NCBI RefSeq assembly: GCF_037975245.1
Contig: NC_092577.1
Coordinates: 17,818,398 to 17,882,397 of the forward strand
DNA from: Apostichopus japonicus
Taxonomy: Eukaryota > Echinodermata > Holothuroidea > Aspidochirotida > Stichopodidae
DNA: 64,000 nucleotides
Direction of reading: 5' to 3'
Position numbers and translations under genes: made by a program
Shown: piece by piece, positions 20,366-30,967 of the stretch
How positions within the stretch are numbered: the stretch's first letter is position 1
Layout: every line of letters starts with the position of its first letter
The notes under the pieces: generated by a model
Databases searched by the model: none
The model's input: the letters and a program-made list of their open reading frames with translations, nothing else
Told to the model about the DNA's origin: nothing

Positions 20366-21210
20366 GAGCATGAAGAGAAGCTGAAGAAGGTAATGACGCA
20401 GCTCCGGAAGTTGGGTTGAAGCTGAACCCTGAGAAGTGCTCCTTCGTGAATACATAAATGAAGTTTCTTGGACATGTCATCTCCGTGGCGGGTGTCCAGA
20501 TCGACCCAGAGACAAGACGGCTGCTGTGAGGACGTGGCCCTGCCCCCAGAATCTTAGAGAGTTAAAGTCGTTCCTTGGATTCGCAGGTTTTTACAGGCGC
20601 TTTATACAAAACTACAGTAGGATAGCCAAGCCGATGAATGAACTCTCAAAGATATATGAGCCAGTCAGGAAGAAAAGAAGGGCACAGGCTCAGGTAGGTC
20701 AAGTAATCCACTAGGGTAGAGGACCAGCCCAGACACTTCCTTTGGGAACAACTGGACCAGCGAATGCCATTAAGCGTTCCAAACCTAAGTCGCAAAATTT
20801 ACTACTGCTCCACCCTTCATTTTGCTAATTTCGAAGACGCGAGCACCGCCGGCTTGGGCGCGGCCATCTACCAAGATGGCAAGCTGAAGCCGGTAGCCTA
20901 TGTGAGCCAAGGCCTCTCAAAGAGCGAGATGAGCTACCCTGCCCAGAAGAGTTTCTGGCTTTAAAGTGGGCAGTCACAACCAAATTTTCTGACTTCTTGT
21001 ATGGCAATCACTTTCTAGTAGTAACTGATAATCCTTTCACTTATGTTTTAACCACAGCCAAGTTGGACGCCACTAGCCATTGCTGGTTGGCTGCCCTATC
21101 GAACTACAATTTTGACCTAAAGTACCAACCAGGTAGGTACAATCAGGATGCCGACGCCCTCTCTAGACGACCCAGCCCCCCCCATTTAGGAACCCCCCAT
21201 TGAGTATTTG
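20366..21210 (+). pseudogene. Gypsy RT-RNase H fragment
   Basis: Pieces in order: LEEHEEKLKKVM (20368), [11 protein letters not shown] (20415), [16 protein letters not shown] (20463), [16 protein letters not shown] (20575), the RNase H start FEDASTAGLGAAIYQDG (20826) with PVAYVSQGLSKSE, then VVTDNPFTYVLTTAKLDATSHCW (21020) and YQPGRYNQDADALSRR (21125). These are hallmark Ty3/Gypsy motifs of the RT thumb, the RNase H and its end. The polymerase YxDD core, protease and gag are missing. Frameshifts and stops break the frame. Confidence 0.85.
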
Positions 21211-21559
21211 GACAGAGTCAAAAACAAGGGATGAGGAAGCGATCCTCGACGGTGCCCCCGGACACCTCACTGGGGCATATGTGAAGCAGCTTTCCAGCAG
21301 TGGTGGTGGTGACCGCTTGGTTCGGTCGGAAGTTTTACAGGCGTTGTGCTCCTCCCAGGCTGAGCGCAGCAGGGTCCTTGTGGAGACGGTGACGGACTGC
21401 CCGTGGCAATCCCAGAGCCATTGACTGAACCTTCCCCCCCCCCCCCATCTGGACAGAAATCACTCCCTGGTATGTATACGGTAGACTCGAGTCTACCTTG
21501 TTCTCAAAGAAGGAGTGCTCCATCTAGAGATTTAAGACCCATATGGTGAGTGAAGGTTT

Positions 21560-22449
21560 CAGCTTGTTCTTCCCAATCGTTATAGAGACTTAGCCTAAAG
21601 GGATTGCCCCATGATATGGACCACCCTGGGGTAGACCGCACAACATACCTCCAACATACGCTCCAGCTTCTACTGGCCTAAGATGCAAACTTTCATTGTA
21701 GACAAGTGTCGACGCTGTGAGCAGTGTGTTAGGCGGAATGGAAGGGCACCGTTGGCGGCTCTTTGATGTCCATTCCAATTACAAGGCCCTTATAATTGCT
21801 GTGTCAAGATAGAATGGATGCACGAGACACCAGGAACGTATTGGTCCTCACCGATCATTTAACCAGGTATGCTTTTGCTATCCCCACCAGGGACCAAAAG
21901 GCCACCACTGTGGCAAAGCCCTTGTGGGAGAATGTGTTTGTTCATTATGGTGTCCCTGAGTGTTTACACTCTGACCAAGGTGGGAATTTCGAGCCTCGAG
22001 TAATAAAGGAATTGTGCCACACCCTCGGCATACAAAAATCCAGGACGACCCCTTACCACCCCCAGAGAAACGGGCAGTGTGAAAGGTTCCACCAGACCCT
22101 CTTAGGCCTACTCGAAACCCTGGTGGAAGAGAAGATACATCATTGGAGGAGCCATGAAGCGCCATTTGTACATGCCTACAATTGCACGAGAAACGACGCT
22201 ACTGGTGAGTTTCCTTACTTTCTTATGTTTGGTAGGGAGACGTTGCTGCCTGACCTAGCCCTCGGTGTAGCCCCCACTGCTGATACTCCGACCTCTCATG
22301 GTGGGTATGTGCGGCGTCTAAAGGACCGCCTACAGGAGGCTCATAGACTCGTCACGGAGCGAACTGACAAGTGGACGGCTGCGAACAAGAGGCGCTATGA
22401 TGCTAAGGTGAGGGAGCAACCATTCTACCAGGTGATCGGGTCCTGGTGA
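21560..22449 (+). pseudogene. Gypsy integrase
   Basis: The zinc-binding segment is seen at 21655-21740 (FYWPKMQTF...CRRCEQCV). The core from 21796 has the three acidic residues in context: VLTDHLTRYAFAI, LHSDQGGNFEPR and GQCERFHQTLLG. The C-terminal part includes YFLMFGRETLLPDLALGV. The core frame of 217 codons is open, but the upstream zinc domain needs a frameshift. Integrases of this type insert the LTR cDNA. The degraded RT makes the element inactive. Confidence 0.85.
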
Positions 22450-22988
22450 AGAATGTAAGGCCTAGAGGAGGTCGGAAACTGACCAAGAGGTGGGAGGACC
22501 AGGTCTATGTAGTGGTCGAGCAGTGTGGTGCGGACATACCTGTCTACAAGGTGAGGCCTGAGGTAGGCATAGGGCCTGTCCGCAGCAGAACAGGAATTTG
22601 TTACTTTCTTGTCAGTTCTACCCCAGTCTCTGACCCCCCCCCCCCCCCACATTATGAAGTCCCCAAGGCTAGGAGACAGCCAAGGCAGAGGCCAAGGGTA
22701 CCAGCTGACGAAGTGACCAACAGTGACACGGCGGACGTAGACGATCTTTACTGCAGCTACTATGATGGTGTAGCCATGTACAAGCCTTATGATTCAGACG
22801 AGGAAAAAGAAAGGGTTTTCAACCTGGGATGTCCCCAGGCCACGTCCTATCAGATATCCAGCACCTCCCGAGCGCCTATGGAGAGTACAGGTCCTTCTGC
22901 GCTGATAGCTCTGATGCAACAGCTTGTGAATATAAATCAGCACCATGCTCAGATGCTGCAAAGTCACACTGGTAATTACGCGAAATAG
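22446..22988 (+). pseudogene. Gypsy pol C-terminal tail
   Basis: Continues the integrase after a one-base shift: VLVKNVRPRGGRKLTKRWEDQVYVV is a chromatin-binding GPY/F-like module. A proline-rich, low-complexity tail with a poly-C tract at 22637 follows. It ends about 50 bp before the right LTR-like start. Confidence 0.65.
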
Positions 22989-23030
22989 CTTTTGTATTCA
23001 CATTTCAGGGACGACAACATTTAAAGTAGG

Positions 23031-23104
23031 GTGCTAGACTACCCCTCCCGTTGCACAGCCCCATTACTTATGTCAATGTCCCCTTGTACATAGTCATCCC
23101 TTTC
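23031..23104 (+). repeat. Right LTR remnant of the Gypsy element
   Basis: TGCTAGACTACCCCTCCCG... to TCATCCC matches the start of the repeat at 19718, with a 16-bp insertion relative to it. It is preceded by a purine-rich AAAGTAGGG that could be the polypurine tract. It is cut short about 150 bp before the BEL gag start. Confidence 0.5.
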
Positions 23105-23260
23105 CAGTTCAACGAACTGAAGTCCATTTTCATCTTTATTAGAGCATTTCCAAGTTTGAAGGTCTCCCAGAGACAAGAAACTGTTGTGTTCATTCCAGCC
23201 TGTAGTTGTCAAGTTTTTTTTCTCAAAAATTACATTGGATTAGAACGGAAATTGTCGAAG

Positions 23261-24486
23261 ATGGCACAGAATAAAAAAAGTCAGAGATCACAAAGGACAA
23301 TTGAGGAGGACTTTAACTGCGATGAAATCAACTTGTTGCAAGGAGGAAGTTCTACCTGATACTATAAAGGAACTTTTGCAAAAAGCACAAAGGCAATTTG
23401 ATGAGATTGAAGAAGTTCATCATGAAATAATGGAGTTATTATCTGATGAGGAGTTTCAGAAAGAACAGAAATGGATGTTGGAATGCCGAGAGCAATTTTG
23501 TTGAGGAAAGAATAGTTTTGCAAACGTTAAAAGAGATTGACAAGAAAGAGCCAAGTAGGAAAACAACGAAGCCTCCTTTTGATACTCTTACCACAAGTTT
23601 GGATGAGTTTAAGCTGGAACTACCGAAGGCTGAAATACAATGGAGACCGTACAAAGTGTTGGTCATTCAGAAACAATTTTGAGGTGAATCTTGCGGAGAA
23701 ATTGAGTTCCGACGAGGCGAGAATAAGTTAGTTGATCCAGCTAACAGGAGGTAAGGCTACAAATAATATCGAATGTTGTGTGCTTCTCGGTGATAAGGGC
23801 TATGCAAAGGCAAAAGAAATCCTTAAGATACAATTTGGCCAACCTCATATCATCTTGCATGCATTGATGGATGATATGTTAAAACTGCCGAGTGAGTAAC
23901 AACAACTCGGAAGCTCTGTGGAAGCTAACATCAATGATGAAAAAGTGCCAAATTACATTAGGGCAGATGGGATATGGATATGAAAGTCATTTGAATAACC
24001 CAGAAAACCTGCTGAAGATTCAAAAGTTATTGCCATGTAACATGCAGAGAATATGGGCAGTAAAAGTACAAGATGTAATGAAGAACAATGTTGAACCCAA
24101 AAGCAGCAGCACTGAATAAAAAATTGTGGAATTGTGAGCAATTCCGAAAAATGGAGGTCAATGGGCGGTGGGGAGTTGTGAGTGAGAAGAAATTATGCTT
24201 CAAATGTTTTGGTAAAAACCGAGCCAAAAGTTGCAGACGAAACATGCATTGTGGTATTGATGGCTGCCCTAGCGACCATAATCGATTGCTTCACAAGACC
24301 ACATTCAAAGAGAGACGACAAAAAGCACAAAGAGGAGAAGCAACTCCATCTAAATTCGAGAATAATTCAAGTGAGAATACCCCTAAAACCATGATGGCAA
24401 GAAATAAAGAAGTGGCACTGAGAACCGTGCCCGTTACCAAAAAGTACGGTGACAAAATCATGAAGGTTAATGCACTGTTAGATTAG
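23261..24486 (+). pseudogene. BEL/Pao gag with zinc knuckle
   Basis: Starts MAQNKKSQRSQRTIEEDF. A coiled N-terminal part is followed by a DUF1759-type segment (ELPKAEIQWRPYK..SFRNNFEVN, LTGGKATNNIE, AKEILKIQFGQPHII). Then a cysteine cluster near 24195 (LCFKCFGKNRAKSC...CGIDGCPSDHNRLLH) leads into the protease region. At least four frameshifts or stops break it. These proteins build the particle that holds the element RNA. Confidence 0.7.
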
Positions 24487-24719
24487 TGACCTCCCATTTC
24501 AACCTGTTAATGAGAGAGCTACAATTGACGTAATTATTGGTAGTGATTACCCCGAGCTAAAAATGTGCATTCATGAGAAGGGGTGATGGAAACTCTTACT
24601 TTGTCAGGACATACAAATTCGAAGTAAATAATTGTGACGAATTATTAAAAAAGATCTGGGAGGTTGAAAATACTGCACTTCAAACTAAGGGGTCTGAATA
24701 AATCCTGGGGGAGCAGGAA

Positions 24720-25439
24720 GTGGTAGAAAAGGTTGCCGATTCACTGGTGGGAGATGGTAAAATACCTTGGAAAGACGAAAATGTGAAGAAAGACAATTTC
24801 AACTATTACGACATGGCCTTGAAGCTGCTACAAGGTCTAGAGAAGAGGTTACAAAAAGACCCAAGTTTGAGGTCTGAATACAAGGGTGTGGTTAAGAAGT
24901 ATGTTGAGAAAGGATACATAACAAAAGTCAAAGAGGTTGAAGTTAATGATGGAACCAGAAGAAAGAATTCGCCACATTTTCTGGTTGTGAGAACTGACAA
25001 AGAAACGACAAAAGTACGGATAGCCACGAGTGAAGTCCAACCATCCCTGAATGATATGATCGATGCCGGTCCAAAATTGCAGCGAGAATTGTTTGATGTG
25101 CTTTTGCGATTCCGTCATTACAAAGTTGCTCTGATATGTGACATATGAGAAATGTACATGCAGATTCAAGTTGCAAAAGTCGACATATCCATCTTACGAT
25201 TTCTCTTATGGGATGAAAATCACACTGATGAACCAGATGTATACGAATTCAAAATATTACCTTTTGGAGTGCATGTTGCTCCATTTATTGCTCAGTATGT
25301 TGCTCAAACAACGCTGAACTGTATAGGGAAGAATATCCAACGGCTGTCGAGACAGTTGTCAAGCCTACCTATATGGATGGCAGCATGTGGAGGCGGGAAT
25401 TGAGTTGTATGGAGAGGTAGTGAAATTATGGAAAGGGAC
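24720..25439 (+). pseudogene. BEL/Pao protease end and reverse transcriptase N-terminal half
   Basis: ALKLLQGLEKRLQKDPSL and VEKGYITKVKEVE match the linker before BEL RT. At 25155-25300 come LRFLLW, a variant of the BEL DxxxLRFLW block, and VYEFKILPFGVHVAPF. The YMDD-like site near 25370 reads TYMDGSM, so the second catalytic aspartate appears lost. Coding continues as GIELYGEVVKLWKG up to the inserted LTR at 25440. Confidence 0.7.
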
Positions 25440-26571
25440 TGTCAGGGGGTCGATCAAAATAACACTCAGTTGTACTACTTAAGGAATCTCTAATTATGTA
25501 ACTGCAGTATCTCATTTGCATAAATGTGTGTGTGTAACAATAGACTTAATACTATTAGTCATACCTTTAAATTCCTTGGGCGGTTTTTGGAATGTTGCCT
25601 CTGTGGAAAATTAGGCATAGAGATACTCACTTCGCTCACTGACGTCCTGCTGCAGAGATTGGGAGACGATTGGTCGGGGACCAGCACAGTGAAAATGTTA
25701 TAATTTTTGAAAGTGAAGTCAACGTATTGTGAAAGTCAACGTATTGTGAGAGTCAACGTATTGCGTGAACCAGGTTTTGGATTGGAGCCGTGACCTGTAA
25801 GTTTGTTTAATAAATTATTATACTATGTCACGGGGTATTAGAATTCGTGGATATCAATTTGCCGGGGATTAAATATTTTGTGTCCATTAAGTCAAGGGAA
25901 ATTCAAATTTGCGTTAATTGCTTTATCAGAAAATAAATGTGTGTACGAAAAGTACGAGACAAATTTAAAAAGTAATTGGCTTCTTTCACATAAAAAGTGT
26001 ATAATGTTATTTCAATTCTTGACATGTGTAAATTCAAGTTATTAGAAATTAAGCAGTTTAAAATCTGTCGTTAAACAGGTGAATTAATTTTTTTGCAAGT
26101 CATTCGGCTACAGAAATTTTGCGAAATGTATTTATGTTTCAATTATTTCCAAAAAGAATGTGCTGTCATGAAACTGTTAATACTGGAATATGGTTCAAAG
26201 GAATTAGAGATTAGAAAAATTCTTCCTTTTTAATTCATAGGGTGGTAGCTTGTGACCTGAGAATTAGGTCACACATTGGCTGAGAGGCGACATGCGATGT
26301 TCCTTTCGACTGCTTGAGAGGCAGAGATAGCTTTGAGTCTCTATTCTGAAACTGGAGAGAAAGCCGTGTCGAGCCTAACCTGCATTATTCGTATTGTTAT
26401 TATTATTCATTTGTATTTCTCAAAGTATTATTGTAGGAGGCCTCAAGTAACTTATGGTTTCATATAATAAAGTAAATTTTTGTGTTTAAAACTCGTATCG
26501 CTTCTTTTATCGATTCTATGTGTCAGACCTGCACCTGTTCCAAGGACCTTGTTAAGGGGGACCTTGTGACA
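25440..26571. mobile_element. Candidate solo LTR inserted in BEL RT
   Basis: A 1132-bp block starts TGTCAGGGGGTCG and ends CCTTGTGACA, giving inverted TGTCA/TGACA tips. It interrupts BEL coding exactly between VVKLWKG and GMKAHKWV. The bordering GAC (25437-25439 and 26572-26574) could be what remains of a short TSD. Inside are AATAAA-like signals near 25808 and 26468 and a triple repeat of GTCAACGTATTG at about 25711-25764. No coding capacity is seen. Confidence 0.6.
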
Positions 26572-27210
26572 GACAGGGATGAAAGCTCATAAATGGGTAA
26601 ATAGGAAGTAATAACCAGGAAGTTATGGAAAAAAATACCTATCGAAAGAAGAGCAAAAGAAATGAAATGAAGGAAACCCACCATCAGTGAAGGCATAAGT
26701 TGGAAAGCAGATGAGGATATCTTTACCTTCATTGAACCTGACGCGACGAACCCAGAGAAGAAGCTAAGAAGAAGGAAAGTCTTGAGTAAAATAGCCTCTG
26801 TTTTGATCCACTGGGATTTCTATCTCCGGTGGTGATAGCAGGAAAAGTATGGGCAGATGGCCTACAGTGGGACGAGGTCATGGAGTTGGCAGATGGAGGT
26901 CATAAATTTGAGAAAAAATGCAATCCAGAGATGTCTATGTACAAATGAAGGGGCAGTAGAGCTTCACACATTTGTAGATGATGTAGAGGATGCATATGCA
27001 TCGGTGGTGTATGTGTGCTCTAACGGAAATGGAAAATCCCGAAGGCTTGTTGCCTCCAAGACAAAAGTTGCCCCATTGAAATCAATGACTATTCCAAGAC
27101 TGGAGCTGATGGCAGCTGTTCTGGGGGTAAGAAAACGTGGCTATAACAAGAGCCTTAGAAATGAAGAAGTTCACTTTTGGAGTGACAGTATGAATGTATT
27201 ATACTAGATA
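26572..27210 (+). pseudogene. BEL/Pao RT end and RNase H
   Basis: GMKAHKWVNRK through FDPLGFYLR-like text at 26805 (split by shifts), then the RNase H block RRLVASKTKVAPLKSMTIPR, LELMAAVLGVRKR and VHFWSDSMNVLY (27040-27205). This is diagnostic for BEL/Pao. Frameshifts and a stop at 27207 break it. Confidence 0.75.
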
Positions 27211-27229
27211 AGAAACAGAAGCAGACTGT

Positions 27230-28060
27230 TCAAAGCCTTTCTTGCCAACCGAGTTGGAGAGATTCAAAATTAAACGAACCCCAATAAATGGAAATATGTT
27301 CAGTCAAAATTGAATCCAGTAGACATTCCGTCAAGAGGGGCAAGCGTGAACGAACTAAAATCAAAACTTCTGTGGTGGGAAGGGCCATGAAAAGGAAAAA
27401 AAGAAAAAGCCACAAATAGTTGCAATATGTAATGGAAACATTGTAACCAACAGTGACGAGTGGCGTGTTGATCCCAAGAGTTATTCCAGTTGGGTAAAAT
27501 TGATCAGAGTGCAAGCATGTGCCCAACGATTCTTAAACAACTGCAGAGTGCCAAAAGAGGAATTCGTGCGAGTATGATTAAATCGGCTAAACGAGCCATA
27601 TATGCTATTTTGGAAAACGAAGATATAACGGTGAAGGAACTATTTCGGCGATTGTGGGTGCAGAAGGTGTAATAAATTAAGACCAATTACATATCAATCG
27701 CCCAATACAAAAGATGATGTCCCGTTAACGCCGAACCATTTCCTGCACGGTTAATGTGGAGAAGATTTGCTGCAGGAATGATAATTGATAACACGAAGTT
27801 TTAATCCTCGGAACAGATGGAGAAGGGTACAAGAGTTGGTAAAACATTTTTGGCAGAGATGGTTGAAAGAATATTTCCCGAAGTAAGACGTAAGTGGAAA
27901 AGAGATTTGAAAATAAATCACGTGGTAATCGTTTCAGAAGTATAACCAGCGAGGAAATTGGCAATTGGGAAGAGTGGTGGTTTTCAACGGTCCAGACGGA
28001 AATGTGCGAGTAGTGAGAGTAAAGACAAAGAAAGGAGAGATGACGCGAGACCAATAACGA
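27230..28060 (+). pseudogene. BEL/Pao integrase flanks, core deleted
   Basis: FLANRVGEIQ near 27240 and SKLLWWEGP at 27362 precede the integrase. PLTPNHFLHG (27722-27750), a WLKEYFPEVRRKWKRD block (27858-27910) and WQLGRVVVFNGPDGNVRVVRVKT (27961-28028) match the DUF5641-like C-terminal domain. The D,D,E catalytic core expected between them is missing, so the integrase cannot work. Confidence 0.65.
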
Positions 28061-28061
28061 A

Positions 28062-28418
28062 ATTGAGTCTGTTAGAAGTTACTGATTGGGAAGAGAAATA
28101 ATAATAATAATAAACAAGTAAAATACAGATTGAGCAAAAAAGGGGCAGAATAATCCCCAAACAACCTGAGGGTAGTCTAACCCCAGTGATGGTTCAAATG
28201 AAAATGTAAGAGCAACATGAGTGAAAAGAAAAGAAAAATTAGTAATGTACATCAAGCATTACATGTACATGTTGAAAGTGTACTTAGTGAGAGAACTTTG
28301 ATGAAACAAATGTTACAATTTACTTGAAAACGAACTCTTCAACTGCAGAAATAGATTAAGTTGTATGATTCTTTTGGCTAAGATCATGTGTAGTATCTGT
28401 TCCCTTTCGAGGGGAATA
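28062..28418. other. Non-coding stretch
   Basis: Contains a short (ATA)n run near 28100. No gene seen. Confidence 0.5.
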
Positions 28419-28539
28419 GTGATGCACACCCGACGATGACCACACAGTCCCGATGCAAGGGGGCTGGGGTTGAGAGCGGATGAGTCGTTTGGTTTTCGTG
28501 CCCAGGTTTTTTTCGTGGGCGACTTTTCCTTAAAAACAA
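28419..28539 (+). repeat. Short interspersed repeat, copy 1 (unknown class)
   Basis: Runs from GTGATGCACACCCGACGATG to TTCCTTAAAAACAAG and closely matches 45391-45523. It shares ACACAGTCCCGATGCAAGG, GAGAGCGGAT and TTTTCGTGCCCAGGTT. No tRNA A/B boxes were evident. No TSD is visible here. Confidence 0.75.
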
Positions 28540-28854
28540 GTATGATTCTGAACTGTTAATATGTTTAAAATAGTTACGTGGATAATTTGGTTTTAGTAAT
28601 GTTTCGATGTATGGTTTTTCACAATACATCGTGGAAGGGGAGGATGGACAGGAATAAAGTAAAGTATAATCTTCGAATCATTTTCCTGTTTATTTTTTAA
28701 TGTCATTCTCGGCCTCGAGAACACGGGTCCTTATTATACCTCTATATATACACTGTTGATGACCTTGAGTGGTTAGACGCTGGTCGTTGGCCCTAGATAC
28801 CGATTGTCAGTAGAGACGCTGGTTGTGTTGAAGGGTCTACTCCATCCCGATGAT

Positions 28855-30171
28855 GCTTTTTACGTGACCCGCGCTGCGGGAACCAAAACGTCACGGCCAA
28901 ATGGCACTATTCACCCATCCCATTTTAACAAAAGAAAACTCAAAAAGTCAAGCGAGCCAAAAAGTAAAATACGCACACCGAACCGCAGAGACAAATCCCC
29001 AAAAACTTTTGGTAGTTGGCTTTCGTGGAATGCGGAGGTTTTTTCTGCTGCTCTCCACTTTTCGTTGACCAAACACACTGTGTTTTTTCGTTGTTTTGTC
29101 TCATTTGTTTAGTAGTTTGTTTAATGTAGTTTAATGTGTGTTTTGGTTTTGTTTCGTTGTTTTGGTGTTTGTACAGGTGCGTGGCTTGCCACACCCCTAG
29201 CTGTCATGGCGGCTCGCCGTGACATCAAAATCGTATTGTTGAGTTTTTCGGGGGAGGCTAAGGTCGTCCCCGGATTTTTTTTTTTCCACTTTTGCGTTCT
29301 GTTGGTTTAAAGGTCCCTGGAGAGGTTGACGCGCTTCAGCGTAAACCTCTCCGGGGTATGAATGTTTTTGATGTTCGTTTAACCTCGGAGGCAGCCCGCG
29401 TCCAGGTGTTGGATGGAGTTGAGGGACTGAAGGTCACACCGCATGACAGTTCGGTGTGGGTGACAGTCATCCATCTCCCTCTGGACATGTCTGAACAGGT
29501 CGTTGTGCGGACACTGGGGCGTTTTGGGAAGGTGACCGGCTACGAGGAGCCGGAATTCCTTGAATGTAAGGGTGTCAAAGCCGGGACTAGACGAGTTAGA
29601 GTCGAACTCAGGTCCGATATCCCCTCTACCTTGTGGGCAAATGGGCACATATTGCATACCCGGGCCAGCCCCGCACTTGTTGGAGGTGTGGGATGGAAGA
29701 GTAGAGGCCAGATTGTGCCCGAACAAGCGGTGTAGCTGCTGTTTACAGGTTGGGGATACCCTGGCCGAGTATAAAGGGGATATCGTTTGTAACTCGTGTG
29801 GGAAAACGGGCCATCTCGCCCGTTTATGCCCAGACCGCTCATAGTTGATGCGGTCCCCGTCCCGGCCTCTGACACCGTACCACCTGATGCTCATTTGATC
29901 GCCCAGTGTCCGACAATAGCGCCCCGGTGGAGGCTTTGAAAACCCCCTTTGTGTTCCACCTCGTCCCTGAAGGAAGTTGCCACTCCGGCCGAGACTGACA
30001 GCCTGCCCACTGAGGCGGAACTGGACAAAGCGCTATCGGTGATACTAGTCGAGCCCCGAGTCAACTGGCCCAAGAGACATTACGTGGCCCAGATTCGGAC
30101 TCGCCAATAGAGGACTGCACTACAGCCTTAGTAGTTGCGGCTAAGGAGTCCTCCGATCGGTTTCATGAGAC
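28855..30171. mobile_element. Inverted chimeric LINE: family B 3' end joined to inverted family A 5' part
   Basis: 28855-29010 is the minus-strand 3' end of a B-type element (CTTTTTACGTGACCCG..., compare 36757). At about 29011 it switches to a plus-strand A-type 5' end (TAGTTGGCTTTCGTGG) that runs through ORF1 to about 30171. The 5' terminus lies exactly at the internal junction, the geometry expected from twin priming. The two halves come from different family types, so either two RNAs were used or an A/B hybrid element exists. TGAAGGG is found at 28829 and 30172 but is not adjacent to the left end. Confidence 0.7.
29206..30171 (+). pseudogene. LINE ORF1 (family A), truncated and frame-damaged
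   Basis: Starts MAARRDIKIVLLSFSGEAKVV, with a run of T at 29275 that shifts the frame. It resumes RSVGLKVPGEVDALQRK through SDIPSTLWANGH. The zinc-knuckle region has a shift in the first knuckle and CSCC in place of CSRC in the second, with the third intact (CNSCGKTGHLARLC). The C-terminal region is partly deleted and the copy ends within FDET-equivalent codons at 30171. Confidence 0.75.
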
Positions 30172-30967
30172 TGAAGGGACGCGGAGGGGAAGTCGAAGGA
30201 AGGGTCAGCCTGCTCGTTAAGACCAGATTCAGAGACAGCAGTATACGATTTCACCAATTTATTCAGTGTAGAAAAAACAGAAAACGTAAAGAACAGGAAA
30301 GCATAGAAAGCAGCCCCTGCAATATCAAAGTGACAAAATAGAAAATATATGAACAATAAAAGTTACGATATACAAAACGATATGGAACACTGGCAGTTAC
30401 CATAAGTTAAACACTATAATACAATGGAATGAGATATAACTCGATTACATAACGCATACATATCCTCAGAAAACCTAGCACAATTCACACAACCCTACGG
30501 TGATGTTTGGTTATAAAATCATAAAGAAAAGTAATCAATGTAATCAACTATATCACGAACGACAACACAACAACCATCTCAGTGTTACAGAGATACATAT
30601 AAAACAGGAACACATTCGTAGTGAACTGTGGTGAATTCGTAGTCTAAATGACATTTGACCAACCTCGCATTATCTCAGAAATCTTTCACATAGTGTATAA
30701 TACAATGTGTATAATACAATAGTGTATAATACAATATAATACAATGTAGCACAGAAAAAATGTTTGTGAATAATAAATAAAGTTACTGTCAAATAAATCA
30801 AATGTTTGTTTTTATATATACTGAACTGTTAATATTTCTTCTGAAAATGTTTTCCATAGAATAAATTAGCCTTCGTGGATTAAATTGTAAGTTTTGTTAA
30901 CATCATACATGTAAAAAATTCAAAACAAAACATATATACATTCAAGTGTATGCTCAAAAGGGCATGC
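30172..30967. other. Non-coding stretch
   Basis: AT-rich with tandem GTATAATACAAT units at 30690-30745. It may contain the 3'UTR of the minus-strand gene starting at 30968; several AATAAA on the minus strand are not obvious. Confidence 0.4.

Larger units (their letters stand above)
23250..28060 (+). mobile_element. BEL/Pao-like LTR retrotransposon, defective
   Basis: Ordered remnants of BEL gag-pol: gag (23261-24116), zinc-knuckle region (24117-24486), RT (24720-25439), a 1.13-kb insertion (25440-26571), RT end and RNase H (26572-27210), and integrase ends with the core missing (27230-28060). Multiple frameshifts and stops occur. Terminal LTRs were not identified with confidence. Confidence 0.75.

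Noticed and set aside
20101-20373. Hydrophobic 90-codon frame resembling a membrane protein
   Set aside because: AT-rich LTR-like sequence gives Phe/Leu/Tyr/Val-rich frames by composition; it runs directly into Gypsy pol and has no homology I recognise.
28829-30178. TGAAGGG on both sides of the inverted LINE as its TSD
   Set aside because: The left copy is about 20 bases away from the element end, so it is probably coincidence.
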